This document shows positions 6,698-12,563 of a DNA stretch of 12,563 nt, piece by piece; positions within the stretch are counted from its first letter, which is position 1; each line of letters starts with the position of its first letter. Location: the NCBI GenBank assembly GCA_946885435.1, contig CAMPGL010000047.1, positions 1 through 12,563 on the forward strand. Direction: 5' to 3'. Both the position numbers and the translations under genes were made by a program. This stretch comes from an uncultured Brevundimonas sp. GTDB lineage: Bacteria > Pseudomonadota > Alphaproteobacteria > Caulobacterales > Caulobacteraceae. The notes beneath the pieces are model-generated. The model was not told the DNA's origin. It ran no database searches and saw only the letters and a list, made by a program, of their open reading frames with translations.

Positions 6698-7690
6698 ATG
6701 CGGCACGACAAGGCGGCGGTGGTGCTGGAGCTGGCGCGGCGCATGGCGGCCAGCGCCGAGGGGCTGACGCTCGACGAAATGGCCCGCGATATGGAGGTCG
6801 GCCGGCGCACGGCCGAGCGCCTGCGCGACGCAGTCCTGATGCTGTTTCCCCAGACCGAGGAGGTCTCCGACCCGCCGACCAAGCGCTGGCGCATTCGGGG
6901 CGGCCTGTCCGCCTTCGAACAGGCTCCGACCACGACCGAACTGCTTGAGCTGACCAAGGCGGGCGAGGCCCTGCGTCGGCAGGGCGAGACGGTCCGGGCC
7001 GCCGCGCTGGAAAGCCTGGAGCTCAAGGTGCGCGCGGCCATGCGCTCGACCTCGCTCAACCGCATGGCGCCGGATCTGGAGGCCCTGGTGCGGGCCGAAA
7101 CCATCGCGGTCCAGGCCGGCCCACGTCCCTACGAGGACGAGGCGACGCTCGCCGCCATCCGCCAGGCGATCATGGCCGGCACGGCCATCGCCTTCACCTA
7201 CATGGGCGGCTCGACCCCCGGCCGGCGGCGCGAGATGGCGCCGTGCGGCCTGATGTTCGGGCGGGCCAACTATCTGGTGGCCACCGAGATCGGCTCGGAC
7301 AGCCCGCGCACCTTTCGTCTGGACGGCATCGACCAGATCGAGGTGCTGGAGCGGCCCGCCTCGCCGCCCGAGGGGTTCGATCTCGCGGCCTTCGCCAACC
7401 GGTCCTTCGGGGTCTATCAGGACGAGGTGCAGGACGTGGTCCTGACGATCGCGCCCGCCAAGGCGCACGAGGCGCGCGCCTGGCGCTTCCATCCGACCCA
7501 GACGATCGCCGAGAACGCCGACGGCTCGGTCACGGTCCGATTCTCCGCCAGCGGCATGCGCGAACTGGCCTGGCACCTCTTCACCTGGGGGGACGGCGTG
7601 CGAATCGACGGGCCCGACAAGCTCCGGCAGGCGATGGCCGAGGCGCTCGACGAGGCCTCGCGGGCCTTCAACGCCGCGGGTTCAGACTAG
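6698..7690 (+). CDS. WYL-domain transcriptional regulator (YafY/DeoR-like)
   Basis: This is a 330-residue DNA-binding regulator. Residues about 5-68 form a winged helix-turn-helix (LTLDEMARDMEVGRRTAERLRDAV, then RWRIRGG). A linker follows, then a WYL domain at about 145-225 (AIAFTYMGGSTPGRRREMAPCGLMFGRANYLVATE, TFRLDGIDQIEVLE). The C-terminal WCX-like region covers about 235-325 (VVLTIAPAKAHEARAWRFHPTQTI, FTWGDGVRID). The signature tripeptide reads Asn191-Tyr-Leu rather than Trp-Tyr-Leu. The start is fixed by GGAGG five bases before the ATG at 6698. The frame is open to a GTG at 6638, but that has no ribosome site and would swallow the divergent promoter. WYL domains usually bind a nucleic acid or small ligand; the ligand and targets here are unknown. 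Confidence 0.9.
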   Translation: MRHDKAAVVLELARRMAASAEGLTLDEMARDMEVGRRTAERLRDAVLMLFPQTEEVSDPPTKRWRIRGGLSAFEQAPTTTELLELTKAGEALRRQGETVRAAALESLELKVRAAMRSTSLNRMAPDLEALVRAETIAVQAGPRPYEDEATLAAIRQAIMAGTAIAFTYMGGSTPGRRREMAPCGLMFGRANYLVATEIGSDSPRTFRLDGIDQIEVLERPASPPEGFDLAAFANRSFGVYQDEVQDVVLTIAPAKAHEARAWRFHPTQTIAENADGSVTVRFSASGMRELAWHLFTWGDGVRIDGPDKLRQAMAEALDEASRAFNAAGSD

Positions 7691-7711
7691 TTTTGTGTCT
7701 AATGGGCACCA

Positions 7712-7795
7712 GTTGAGTGTCTCAACAGCAACATTGAGCACAGTCGAACCCGGCTTAATCCACAACTGCGACATATGGTTCCCGGGGTGCGACAT
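7712..7795. promoter_or_regulatory. Regulatory-looking repeats upstream of the first M23 peptidase
   Basis: The 238-base gap 7691-7928 has no gene but holds structure. There is a perfect inverted repeat GTTGAG-TGT-CTCAAC (7712-7726), 22 bases after the WYL gene stop. Its 3-base loop and lack of a T-tract argue against a standard terminator. An 8-base direct repeat, TGCGACAT, occurs at 7767-7774 and 7788-7795, a spacing of 21 bases or two helical turns. CATATG occurs at 7772-7777 and 7828-7833. Together these suggest a protein-binding promoter region for the peptidase genes. No promoter hexamers could be assigned with confidence. Confidence 0.35.
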
Positions 7796-7928
7796 TCCGC
7801 CCGGTTATGCGCCCGCCGTGGGCAAGCCATATGAGGATCACGTTCGGGGTTTCCCAAACTGATCTTCGCGGTTCCACAGCGTTCCGCCCCACTCGACTGA
7901 CCTTAAACAGCAGCCGGAGCGCGGGCTC

Positions 7929-8612
7929 TTGTCCTTCAGAACCACCACCGCCGACCAAAAGTTCCCCAAGGCCGCCTTCTGGGCCTCCATGCTGGTCGGA
8001 GCCGTCATCGCCCTGGGCGCGAATCCGGCCCGGGCCGCCGACGCCGACGTCGAGGCCGACGCCTCCGCCGCCGCCCAGCCCTTCGCCTCCGTCCGCATGA
8101 TCGCGTTTTCCGCGCCGGTCGAAGGCTACGCCGTCAACTCCCGCTTCGGCCTGCGCCGCCTGTCGTCCGAGCGCCGCGCTCGGATGCACGAGGGCCTCGA
8201 CTTCGCCGCCCCGTCGGGCACGCCGGTCCTGTCGGCCGCCGAGGGCGAGGTGCTGCGCACCGGCACGAGCTCGTCCTATGGCCGTTACGTCGAGGTTCGC
8301 CACGACAACGGGGTGACCTCCTTCTACGCCCACCTCAGCGCCATCATGGTTTCGGAGGGTGACCGCCTCGAGGCCGGCGAGCGCCTCGGCTCCGTCGGGT
8401 CGACCGGCCGTTCGACGGGTCCGCACCTGCACTTCGAGATTCGCCGCGACGGCCAGCAGATCAACCCCGAGAGCTTCCTCGGCCAGGCCTTCGCCGCCAT
8501 CGACATCGCGCCGGGCGCGACCGACCAGGGCCATGCCCACGAAGGCTTCTTCGACGCCGCGCCGGTGGCCTATGTGCCGTTCCGGACCCTGACCCCGGCC
8601 GGGCATCCCTGA
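7929..8612 (+). CDS. Secreted M23-family (LytM-type) peptidoglycan endopeptidase, paralogue 1
   Basis: This 227-residue zinc metallopeptidase is predicted to cut peptidoglycan cross-bridges in the periplasm. Residues 1-36 resemble a signal peptide: Lys/Arg in the n-region, hydrophobic AAFWASMLVGAVIALGA, and cleavage near ARA-AD. The M23 domain covers about 65-175. Its zinc and catalytic residues are His87 and Asp91 (MHEGLDFAAP), His135 (FYAHLS) and His166/His168 (GPHLHFEIR), so it looks active. There is no LysM or coiled-coil region. The start chosen is TTG at 7929, with GGAG nine bases upstream. The first in-frame ATG (7989) would remove the charged n-region. A tandem paralogue follows 205 bases downstream. 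The function may be wall remodelling or activation of another hydrolase. Confidence 0.9.
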   Translation: MSFRTTTADQKFPKAAFWASMLVGAVIALGANPARAADADVEADASAAAQPFASVRMIAFSAPVEGYAVNSRFGLRRLSSERRARMHEGLDFAAPSGTPVLSAAEGEVLRTGTSSSYGRYVEVRHDNGVTSFYAHLSAIMVSEGDRLEAGERLGSVGSTGRSTGPHLHFEIRRDGQQINPESFLGQAFAAIDIAPGATDQGHAHEGFFDAAPVAYVPFRTLTPAGHP

Positions 8613-8665
8613 TTTCGCCACCTTCTCGTGGTTGATAGAGAACATCGGTTCGGTTAACAGCGCCG

Positions 8666-8686
8666 GTCCCCGCGACTGACGGGGAC
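8666..8686. terminator. Hairpin downstream of M23 paralogue 1
   Basis: A perfect 7-bp stem, GTCCCCG / CGGGGAC, with a 7-base loop lies 54 bases after the stop of the first peptidase. It is not followed by a T-run, so a rho-independent terminator is only one reading. An RNA-stabilising stem or protein site is also possible. Just upstream, TTGATA (8632-8637) and TTAACA (8654-8659), 16 bases apart, could be a promoter for the second peptidase, which would place the hairpin in its 5' leader. Confidence 0.35.
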
Positions 8687-8758
8687 AGCTGTAGCGTACC
8701 GCCTCCCCGCCGCATCCGCGGTTCATGACGATCCGCCGGCCCCGTCCGAGGGCCATCG

Positions 8759-8779
8759 GGCCACGCTGAAGGCGTGGCC
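8759..8779 (+). terminator. Hairpin in front of M23 paralogue 2
   Basis: A perfect 8-bp GC-rich stem, GGCCACGC / GCGTGGCC, with the 5-base loop TGAAG is followed by TTCCTGTTC. It ends 38 bases before the ATG of the second peptidase. It could be a weak terminator for the first peptidase, or a leader structure or attenuator for the second. The stem is clear, but its function is inferred. Confidence 0.4.
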
Positions 8780-8817
8780 TTCCTGTTCAGTTCGCCAAGC
8801 AAGAGGCCGACACCCGA

Positions 8818-9426
8818 ATGGTTTCGACCGCCAAGCTCATTCTCTACCGCTTCGGCCAGGTCTCGACCCTGGCGGTCGTCGCCGGCATGGCCATGGCCGC
8901 GGCCCCCGAAGCGCTCATCGTCGCCCAGGCCGAGGCCGAACCGGTCGTGGCCGAGACGGTCCCCCCGCCGGTCGTGGCCGAACCCGTCGCCTTCGTGCGC
9001 ACCATCCGCTTCGAGCGGCCGGTGGCCAATCATCCGATCAACTCCAACTTCGGCATCCGCCGGCTGCAGGGCGAGGCCCACGCCCGCATGCACCAGGGCG
9101 TCGATATCGCCGCCCCGCAGGGCTCGCGCGTCCTGGCCTCGGCCGAAGGCACGGTCACGGCCTCGGGTTATGATTCCGGCTACGGCAACTACGTCGAGAT
9201 CCGCCACCCGAACGGCGTGCGCACCTTCTACGGCCATCTCAGCCGCATCGAGCAGGGCGTCGTCGCCGGCGCGCGCATCGGCGGCGGCCAGCTGATCGGC
9301 CGCGTCGGCTCGACCGGCTATTCGACCGGCCCGCACCTTCACTTCGAAGTCCGCCGTCGCGGCGAGCGGCTGAACCCGGCCCACTACCTCGGCCGCGAGT
9401 TCGTGCTGGATAGCGGCGAGGCCTAA
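8818..9426 (+). CDS. Secreted M23-family (LytM-type) peptidoglycan endopeptidase, paralogue 2
   Basis: This 202-residue paralogue of the preceding gene shares the same plan. It has an N-terminal signal sequence with basic residues and a hydrophobic stretch (VSTLAVVAGMAMAAAP). A short Pro/Val/Glu linker follows (EPVVAETVPPPVVAEP), then the M23 domain from about residue 65 to 190. Active-site residues are His92 and Asp96 (MHQGVDIAAP), His140 (FYGHLS) and His173/His175 (GPHLHFEVR). The two proteins align without large gaps from xFVR/ASVR to the xNP...LG(R/Q)xF end, so they arose by tandem duplication. This copy lacks the roughly 30-residue C-terminal tail of paralogue 1. Its TAA stop shares CTAA with the stop of the convergent membrane protein. 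Confidence 0.92.
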   Translation: MVSTAKLILYRFGQVSTLAVVAGMAMAAAPEALIVAQAEAEPVVAETVPPPVVAEPVAFVRTIRFERPVANHPINSNFGIRRLQGEAHARMHQGVDIAAPQGSRVLASAEGTVTASGYDSGYGNYVEIRHPNGVRTFYGHLSRIEQGVVAGARIGGGQLIGRVGSTGYSTGPHLHFEVRRRGERLNPAHYLGREFVLDSGEA

Positions 9427-9842
9427 CCCTCGCGACGCGGAACGATCCCCTCGGGGATCATCGGCAGGCCTGCGGCCCGGCGGCTCATCGCCCAGCCCAG
9501 CGCCAGCAGCAGCAGGCCCGACAGGATCAGGCTCCACAGCGGCTGGCCCATGCCCATGACGACGACCGTCATGGCCGAGACCAGCACGGCGGCCGGCCCG
9601 GTCCAGGCGGCCTGCGGCTCGCCGCTCATGCGCGCCGCCGCCCAGCCGCCCAGCCAGGCCGACAGCAGCCGGATCAGGATCAGCACCAAAAGGCCGCCCG
9701 CGGACATCGAGCCGAAGAAGGCCGGATCGCCGAACGGCGTGGTCGGCGGCCCGAAGAGGTAACGGTGCAGCACACCCAGGGCGAACATGGACAGCAGGCT
9801 CAAGGCCGCGCCCGAGACGACGCCCGTCAACAATCCGCCCAT
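9423..9842 (-). CDS. Four-helix membrane protein of unknown function
   Basis: This is a 139-residue hydrophobic protein. Predicted helices are at about 4-25, 48-70, 80-98 and 101-119, with a short loop containing HRYLFGPPTTPFGDPAFFG between the first two. The C-terminal tail is charged (SRRAAGLPMIPEGIVPRREG). I recognise no domain. An AGGAG lies 11 bases before the ATG at 9842. The gene is convergent with the second M23 peptidase and divergent from the ABC ATPase across 124 bases. It may belong with either neighbour functionally, but nothing in the sequence decides this. Confidence 0.78.
   Translation of the reverse strand: MGGLLTGVVSGAALSLLSMFALGVLHRYLFGPPTTPFGDPAFFGSMSAGGLLVLILIRLLSAWLGGWAAARMSGEPQAAWTGPAAVLVSAMTVVVMGMGQPLWSLILSGLLLLALGWAMSRRAAGLPMIPEGIVPRREG
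9444..9473. terminator. Palindromes at the convergent gene ends
   Basis: Inside the last codons of the membrane protein gene, 18 bases past the stop of the second peptidase, lies GATCCCC-TC-GGGGATC (9444-9459). It can fold as a 6-bp stem with a CTCG tetraloop. It is followed by the 10-base perfect palindrome GCAGGCCTGC (9464-9473). Because the two genes converge with overlapping stops, this may act as a termination signal for the rightward transcript. No T-run follows, so the call is weak. Confidence 0.28.
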
Positions 9843-9966
9843 GCGCTACGGCGCTCCTGAACCCCGGCTTCACGGTAAGGGCCGCGCCCCGAAGGTCAAC
9901 CTCCGGTCCTTTCGTCCCCCTTCATCGCGGGTTAGGAGTGGTCATCAGGCAACGACGGCGGGTGAT

Positions 9967-10899
9967 GTGAACCAGGCTTTGATCCTTGAAGGCGTTTCAA
10001 AGCGCTACGGCGCCTTCGAGGCGGTGAAGAACCTCAGCTTCTCGGTCGACAAAGGGTCGATCTGCGGCTTCCTGGGGCCGAACGGAGCGGGCAAGACCTC
10101 CACCATCCGCATGATCCTGGGCCTCACCGCGCCGACGGAAGGCTCGATCATGGTCCTGGGCGCTGACGACGGACGCAAGGTGCGTGACCGCATCGGCTTC
10201 CTGCCCGAGGAGCGCGGCCTCTACCGCAAGATGACCCCGGTCGACGCCGTCGCCTATTTCGCCAGCCTCAAGGGGGTGCCGCCGTCCGAAGGCCGCAAGC
10301 GCGCCCGCGAGATGCTGGAGGCGCAGGGGCTCGGCGACGCGCTCAAGCGGCCGATGAAGTCCCTGTCCAAAGGCATGGCCCAGAAGGTCCAGCTGGTCGC
10401 GGCCATCGCCCACCGGCCCGAACTGGTCATCCTGGACGAGCCCTTCTCGGGCCTGGACCCGGTGAACCAGCAGGGGCTGGAGCGCGTCATCCGCGACCTG
10501 GCCGACCAGGGCGCGACGGTGCTCTTCTCCACCCACGTCATGCAGCACGCCGAGCGGCTGTGCCGGAAGGTCGTCCTGCTCGCCAAGGGCCAGAAGGTGT
10601 TCGAAGGCGACGTCGCCGGCGCCCGGGCCGCCGCGCCCCGCTATCTGACGCTGGAAGGAAACCTGACCCGCGAGGACATCGCGGCCCTGCCGGGCGTGAC
10701 CGAGGTCGAGGCCGTGCCGCCGCCGGCCGATGGCCCGCCGCCCGAGGCGCCCGTCTGGCGCGCCCGGCTCGAGGCCGGCGCGCCCTCCCAGGCCGCGCTC
10801 CGCGCCGCCTTCGAGCGCAACCTGCCGCTGACCCGCTTCGAGGCTCACGAGCCGAGCCTGCACGATGCCTTCATCGTCCTGACCGGAGGCGACCAATGA
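9967..10899 (+). CDS. ABC-2 type exporter, ATP-binding protein (NatA-like, DUF4162 C-terminus)
   Basis: This is the 310-residue ATPase of a two-gene ABC exporter. It has Walker A GPNGAGKTS (37-45), the signature LSKGM (133-137, a variant of LSGGQ common in this subfamily), Walker B LVILDEP (153-159), a D-loop SGLDPVN and H-loop His190 (STHVMQHAE). The usual Q-loop glutamine region reads GFLPEERGLY. Residues about 225-305 are a DUF4162-like C-terminal extension found in NatA-type sodium/drug exporter ATPases. The frame is open far upstream, but homology starts at NQALILEGVSKRYG, so the GTG at 9967 is taken as the start. Its ribosome site (GGCGGGTGAT) is poor, so the exact start is less sure. 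It is coupled to the permease by an ATGA overlap. The substrate is unknown. Confidence 0.92.
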   Translation: MNQALILEGVSKRYGAFEAVKNLSFSVDKGSICGFLGPNGAGKTSTIRMILGLTAPTEGSIMVLGADDGRKVRDRIGFLPEERGLYRKMTPVDAVAYFASLKGVPPSEGRKRAREMLEAQGLGDALKRPMKSLSKGMAQKVQLVAAIAHRPELVILDEPFSGLDPVNQQGLERVIRDLADQGATVLFSTHVMQHAERLCRKVVLLAKGQKVFEGDVAGARAAAPRYLTLEGNLTREDIAALPGVTEVEAVPPPADGPPPEAPVWRARLEAGAPSQAALRAAFERNLPLTRFEAHEPSLHDAFIVLTGGDQ

Positions 10900-12203
10900 G
10901 ACGCATCCTGCTGATCGCCCGCCGGGAATACCTGGCCTACGCCCGCACCGTCGGCTTCTGGCTGTCGCTGCTCGCCCTGCCCCTGTTCGGGGCCCTTGGC
11001 GGCGGGGCCGTGGCCATGATGGAGCGCTCGGGCGGCGAGCGCGAGATCGCCATTGTCGACCTGTCCGGCTCCGATGCGGGTCCCTCCGTGACACACGCCC
11101 TCAGCGGCGCGCGCAACGAGCGGCGCGACCGCCGACGAGGCCGCGTCGCCGTGGTCGAGACACCGCCCGAGCTGGTCGCGCCCGCGGACCTCGCCGCCGC
11201 AGAGGCCGCCGCCCGCGCCGCGGTCGATGTCGAGGACAGTCCGTTCGATTCCGTCGTCATCCTGACGCCGGGCGAGAACGGCCTGTCCGCCCGCGTCTGG
11301 TCCGCCAGCGCCACCGATCAGCGCGTCGAGAGCGCCGTCCGCTCGGCCCTGACCCAGGTCAATCGCGCCCGCGCCCTGGTCGAGCTCGGGGTCGATCCCA
11401 CCGCCGTGGCCGCCATTGACGAACGCCGGCCCGAGGTGAACGTCTTCTCGCCCCGCTCGGCGTCCGGCGGAGAGGTCGGCCTGCGCGACCGGCTGCCCGG
11501 CGTGATCGGCTTCATCCTCGGCATGGTGCTGTGGTCGGCCATCGTCACCGGCGCCTCGATCCTGCTGAACAGCGTGATGGAGGAGAAGGCCAACCGGGTG
11601 CTCGAGGTCCTGCTGGCCTCCGCCTCTCCGACCGAGGTCCTGACCGGCAAGGTGCTGGGCGTGGCCGGTGTGACCCTGACCGTGCTGGCGGTCTGGGCCG
11701 GGTTCGGGGGCGCCGCCCTGACCTGGCTCAGCCAGGTTTCGCCCGAGGTCACCGCGGCCTTCTCGGACGCGCTCGCCGGCCTGCTGCGTGGCGGCCTGTG
11801 GCTGTGGCTGATCGGCTATTTCGTGGGCGGCTACCTGATGTACGCGGTGCTGTTCGCCGCCATCGGTTCCTTCTGCGAGACCCCGCGCGACGCCCAGACC
11901 CTGATCGGGCCGGTGATGATGGCGCTGATCGTGCCGATCTTCGTCATGCAGCTGGCCATCCGCGATCCTGACCTCGGCGCCGTCCGCGCCCTCTCCTGGG
12001 TGCCGTTCTTCACGCCCTTCCTGATGAGCGCCCGGGCGCCGTCCGGCCCGCCGCTGATCGAGCTGGTCGGCACCATGGCGGTCATGGTCGTGACCTGCGT
12101 CATCATCGTCTGGCTGGCCTCCAAGGCCTTCCGCAGCGGCGCGCTCGCCACCGGCAAGCTCGACTGGAAAGGCATCGTCGGCCTGGTGCGCGGCGGGGCC
12201 TGA
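10896..12203 (+). CDS. ABC-2 type exporter, permease protein (NatB-like)
   Basis: This 435-residue inner-membrane permease is the partner of the preceding ATPase. A cytoplasmic RRILLIARREYLAYART segment leads into helix 1 (about 19-42). A large extracytoplasmic region of roughly 150 residues follows, then five or more helices from about residue 200 on. NSVMEEKANRVLEVLLASASPTEVLTGKVLG (about 225-255) is the typical ABC-2 coupling segment. This layout, with one helix, a big outer domain and a C-terminal helix bundle, is that of NatB/YhaP-type exporters. The ATG at 10896 has GGAGG seven bases upstream and overlaps the ATPase stop. The outer domain has an unusual Arg-rich patch (NERRDRRRGR). The substrate may be sodium, a lipid, a drug or a peptide; it cannot be read here. 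Confidence 0.92.
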   Translation: MRRILLIARREYLAYARTVGFWLSLLALPLFGALGGGAVAMMERSGGEREIAIVDLSGSDAGPSVTHALSGARNERRDRRRGRVAVVETPPELVAPADLAAAEAAARAAVDVEDSPFDSVVILTPGENGLSARVWSASATDQRVESAVRSALTQVNRARALVELGVDPTAVAAIDERRPEVNVFSPRSASGGEVGLRDRLPGVIGFILGMVLWSAIVTGASILLNSVMEEKANRVLEVLLASASPTEVLTGKVLGVAGVTLTVLAVWAGFGGAALTWLSQVSPEVTAAFSDALAGLLRGGLWLWLIGYFVGGYLMYAVLFAAIGSFCETPRDAQTLIGPVMMALIVPIFVMQLAIRDPDLGAVRALSWVPFFTPFLMSARAPSGPPLIELVGTMAVMVVTCVIIVWLASKAFRSGALATGKLDWKGIVGLVRGGA

Positions 12204-12210
12204 CAGCGTT

Positions 12211-12388
12211 CCCTTCTCCCGAGGGGAGAAGGGGGTCCTGCGCACCGGAGGCGCCTCGCGCCGAAGGTCCGCGCGGGGGATGAGGGCGTCAGGCTTCGCC
12301 GGATAGGGCTTACGCCCTCACCCTCCACGCAAGCCGCTCGCGCTGCGCGCTCACGGGCGTGGAGCCTCCCTCTCCCCTCGGGAGAGGG
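12211..12388. repeat. REP-like cluster of nested palindromes
   Basis: The gene-free stretch 12204-12459 begins with a palindrome cluster. Its parts are: CCCTTCTCCC-GAG-GGGAGAAGGG (12211-12233); TGAGGGCGT ... ACGCCCTCA (12281-12289 with 12312-12320); CTCCACGC ... GCGTGGAG (12323-12330 with 12357-12364); and CCCTCTCCC-CTC-GGGAGAGGG (12368-12388). The first and last hairpins are near-identical in design and bracket the element. No coding sequence is credible in it. It looks like a dispersed intergenic repeat of REP/BIME type; the first hairpin could also end the exporter transcript. The dispersed nature cannot be shown from one window. Confidence 0.6.
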
Positions 12389-12401
12389 ATCGCGGACCTA
12401 G

Positions 12402-12437
12402 CAAAGAAAAAGGCCGCGCCCCAAAGGGACGCGGCCT
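12402..12437 (-). terminator. Rho-independent terminator of rpsU
   Basis: Reading leftward, a perfect 8-bp GC-rich stem, AGGCCGCG / CGCGGCCT (12430-12437 with 12411-12418), is extended by a CCC/GGG inner pairing around an AAA-type loop. It is followed directly by TTTTTCTTT on the minus strand (12411 down to about 12403). It lies 22 bases after the rpsU stop. This is the only textbook terminator in the window. Confidence 0.85.
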
Positions 12438-12459
12438 CAATCTCGAACTGTCAGAAGCC

Positions 12460-12563
12460 TTAGCGGCCGCGGGCCGGGGTGCGGGGCTTCGGAGCCGGCA
12501 GCAGGCCTTCGCGCTGGGCGCGCTTGCGGGCCAGCTTGCGGGCGCGGCGCACGGCCTCGGCCT
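12460..12563 (-). CDS. rpsU: 30S ribosomal protein S21, C-terminal part (cut by window edge)
   Basis: Only the last 33 codons and the TAA stop lie inside the window; the start is beyond the right edge. The readable sequence begins AEAVRRARKLARKRAQREG and ends in a Pro/Arg-rich tail, LLPAPKPRTPARGR. This very basic helix followed by a Pro-rich tail is the C-terminus of alphaproteobacterial ribosomal protein S21, a small-subunit protein involved in translation initiation. The assignment is by recognition of the conserved helix. A strong terminator follows. Confidence 0.85.
   Translation of the reverse strand, partial: AEAVRRARKLARKRAQREGLLPAPKPRTPARGR

Noticed and set aside
5050..7104. 684-codon minus-strand open frame across the CoA-transferase and WYL genes
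   Set aside because: It is opposite two recognisable genes, has Arg/Gln-rich composition and matches no domain.
7755..9873. Long minus-strand open frames opposite the two M23 peptidases (7755-8756 and 8461-9873)
   Set aside because: They are shadows. The peptidase motifs on the plus strand are complete, and the real membrane protein uses a different frame from the 470-codon one.
12204..12459. Coding sequence, tRNA or CRISPR array in the right-hand gap
   Set aside because: Only palindromes and a terminator are present. There are no regularly spaced identical repeats, no cloverleaf and no frame with a plausible protein.

Overview
The window is GC-rich, densely packed bacterial chromosome. Its gene content points to an alphaproteobacterium, most likely Caulobacterales (Brevundimonas- or Caulobacter-like). 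The best single clue is the C-terminal tail of ribosomal protein S21 at the right edge, with its AEAVRRARKLARKRAQREGL-type sequence. The short-Q-loop cytochrome bd genes, the two small M23 peptidases and the hairpin-rich intergenic element fit that assignment. This is recognition from memory, not a database result.

Left part (1-5053, all on the minus strand). Read in the direction of transcription, the order is thiE-like thiamine-phosphate synthase, a membrane MASE1-type histidine kinase without a neighbouring response regulator, then cydA, cydB and a 48-residue DUF2474-like membrane peptide. The last three overlap or abut and form one operon for a cytochrome bd / cyanide-insensitive quinol oxidase. 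An inverted repeat lies over a plausible cydA promoter.

Middle (5149-7690). A CaiB/BaiF-family CoA-transferase is transcribed rightward, divergently from thiE. It ends tail-to-tail, with overlapping stop codons, against a small unknown 81-residue gene on the minus strand. That small gene is divergent from a WYL-domain transcriptional regulator, and the 80-base gap between them carries two short inverted repeats that could be operators.

Right part (7691-12203). A 238-base gap holds a perfect 6-bp inverted repeat and an 8-base direct repeat with 21-base spacing. Two tandem, clearly paralogous secreted M23 (LytM-type) endopeptidases follow, separated by 205 bases that contain two perfect hairpins. 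The second peptidase ends tail-to-tail against a four-helix membrane protein of unknown function. Divergent from that is a two-gene ABC-2 type exporter: an ATPase with a C-terminal DUF4162-like region and a NatB-like permease, translationally coupled by ATGA.

Right end (12204-12563). About 190 bases of nested palindromes form an intergenic repeat of REP type. After it come a strong leftward rho-independent terminator and the partial rpsU gene that it serves.

I did not find a convincing undescribed multi-gene system. There are no mobile elements, CRISPR arrays or tRNAs. The most worthwhile leads are the apparent ATT/ATC start of the third cytochrome bd subunit, the orphan MASE1 kinase directly upstream of cydAB, the WYL regulator / small unknown gene pair, and the regulatory-looking repeats before the peptidase pair.
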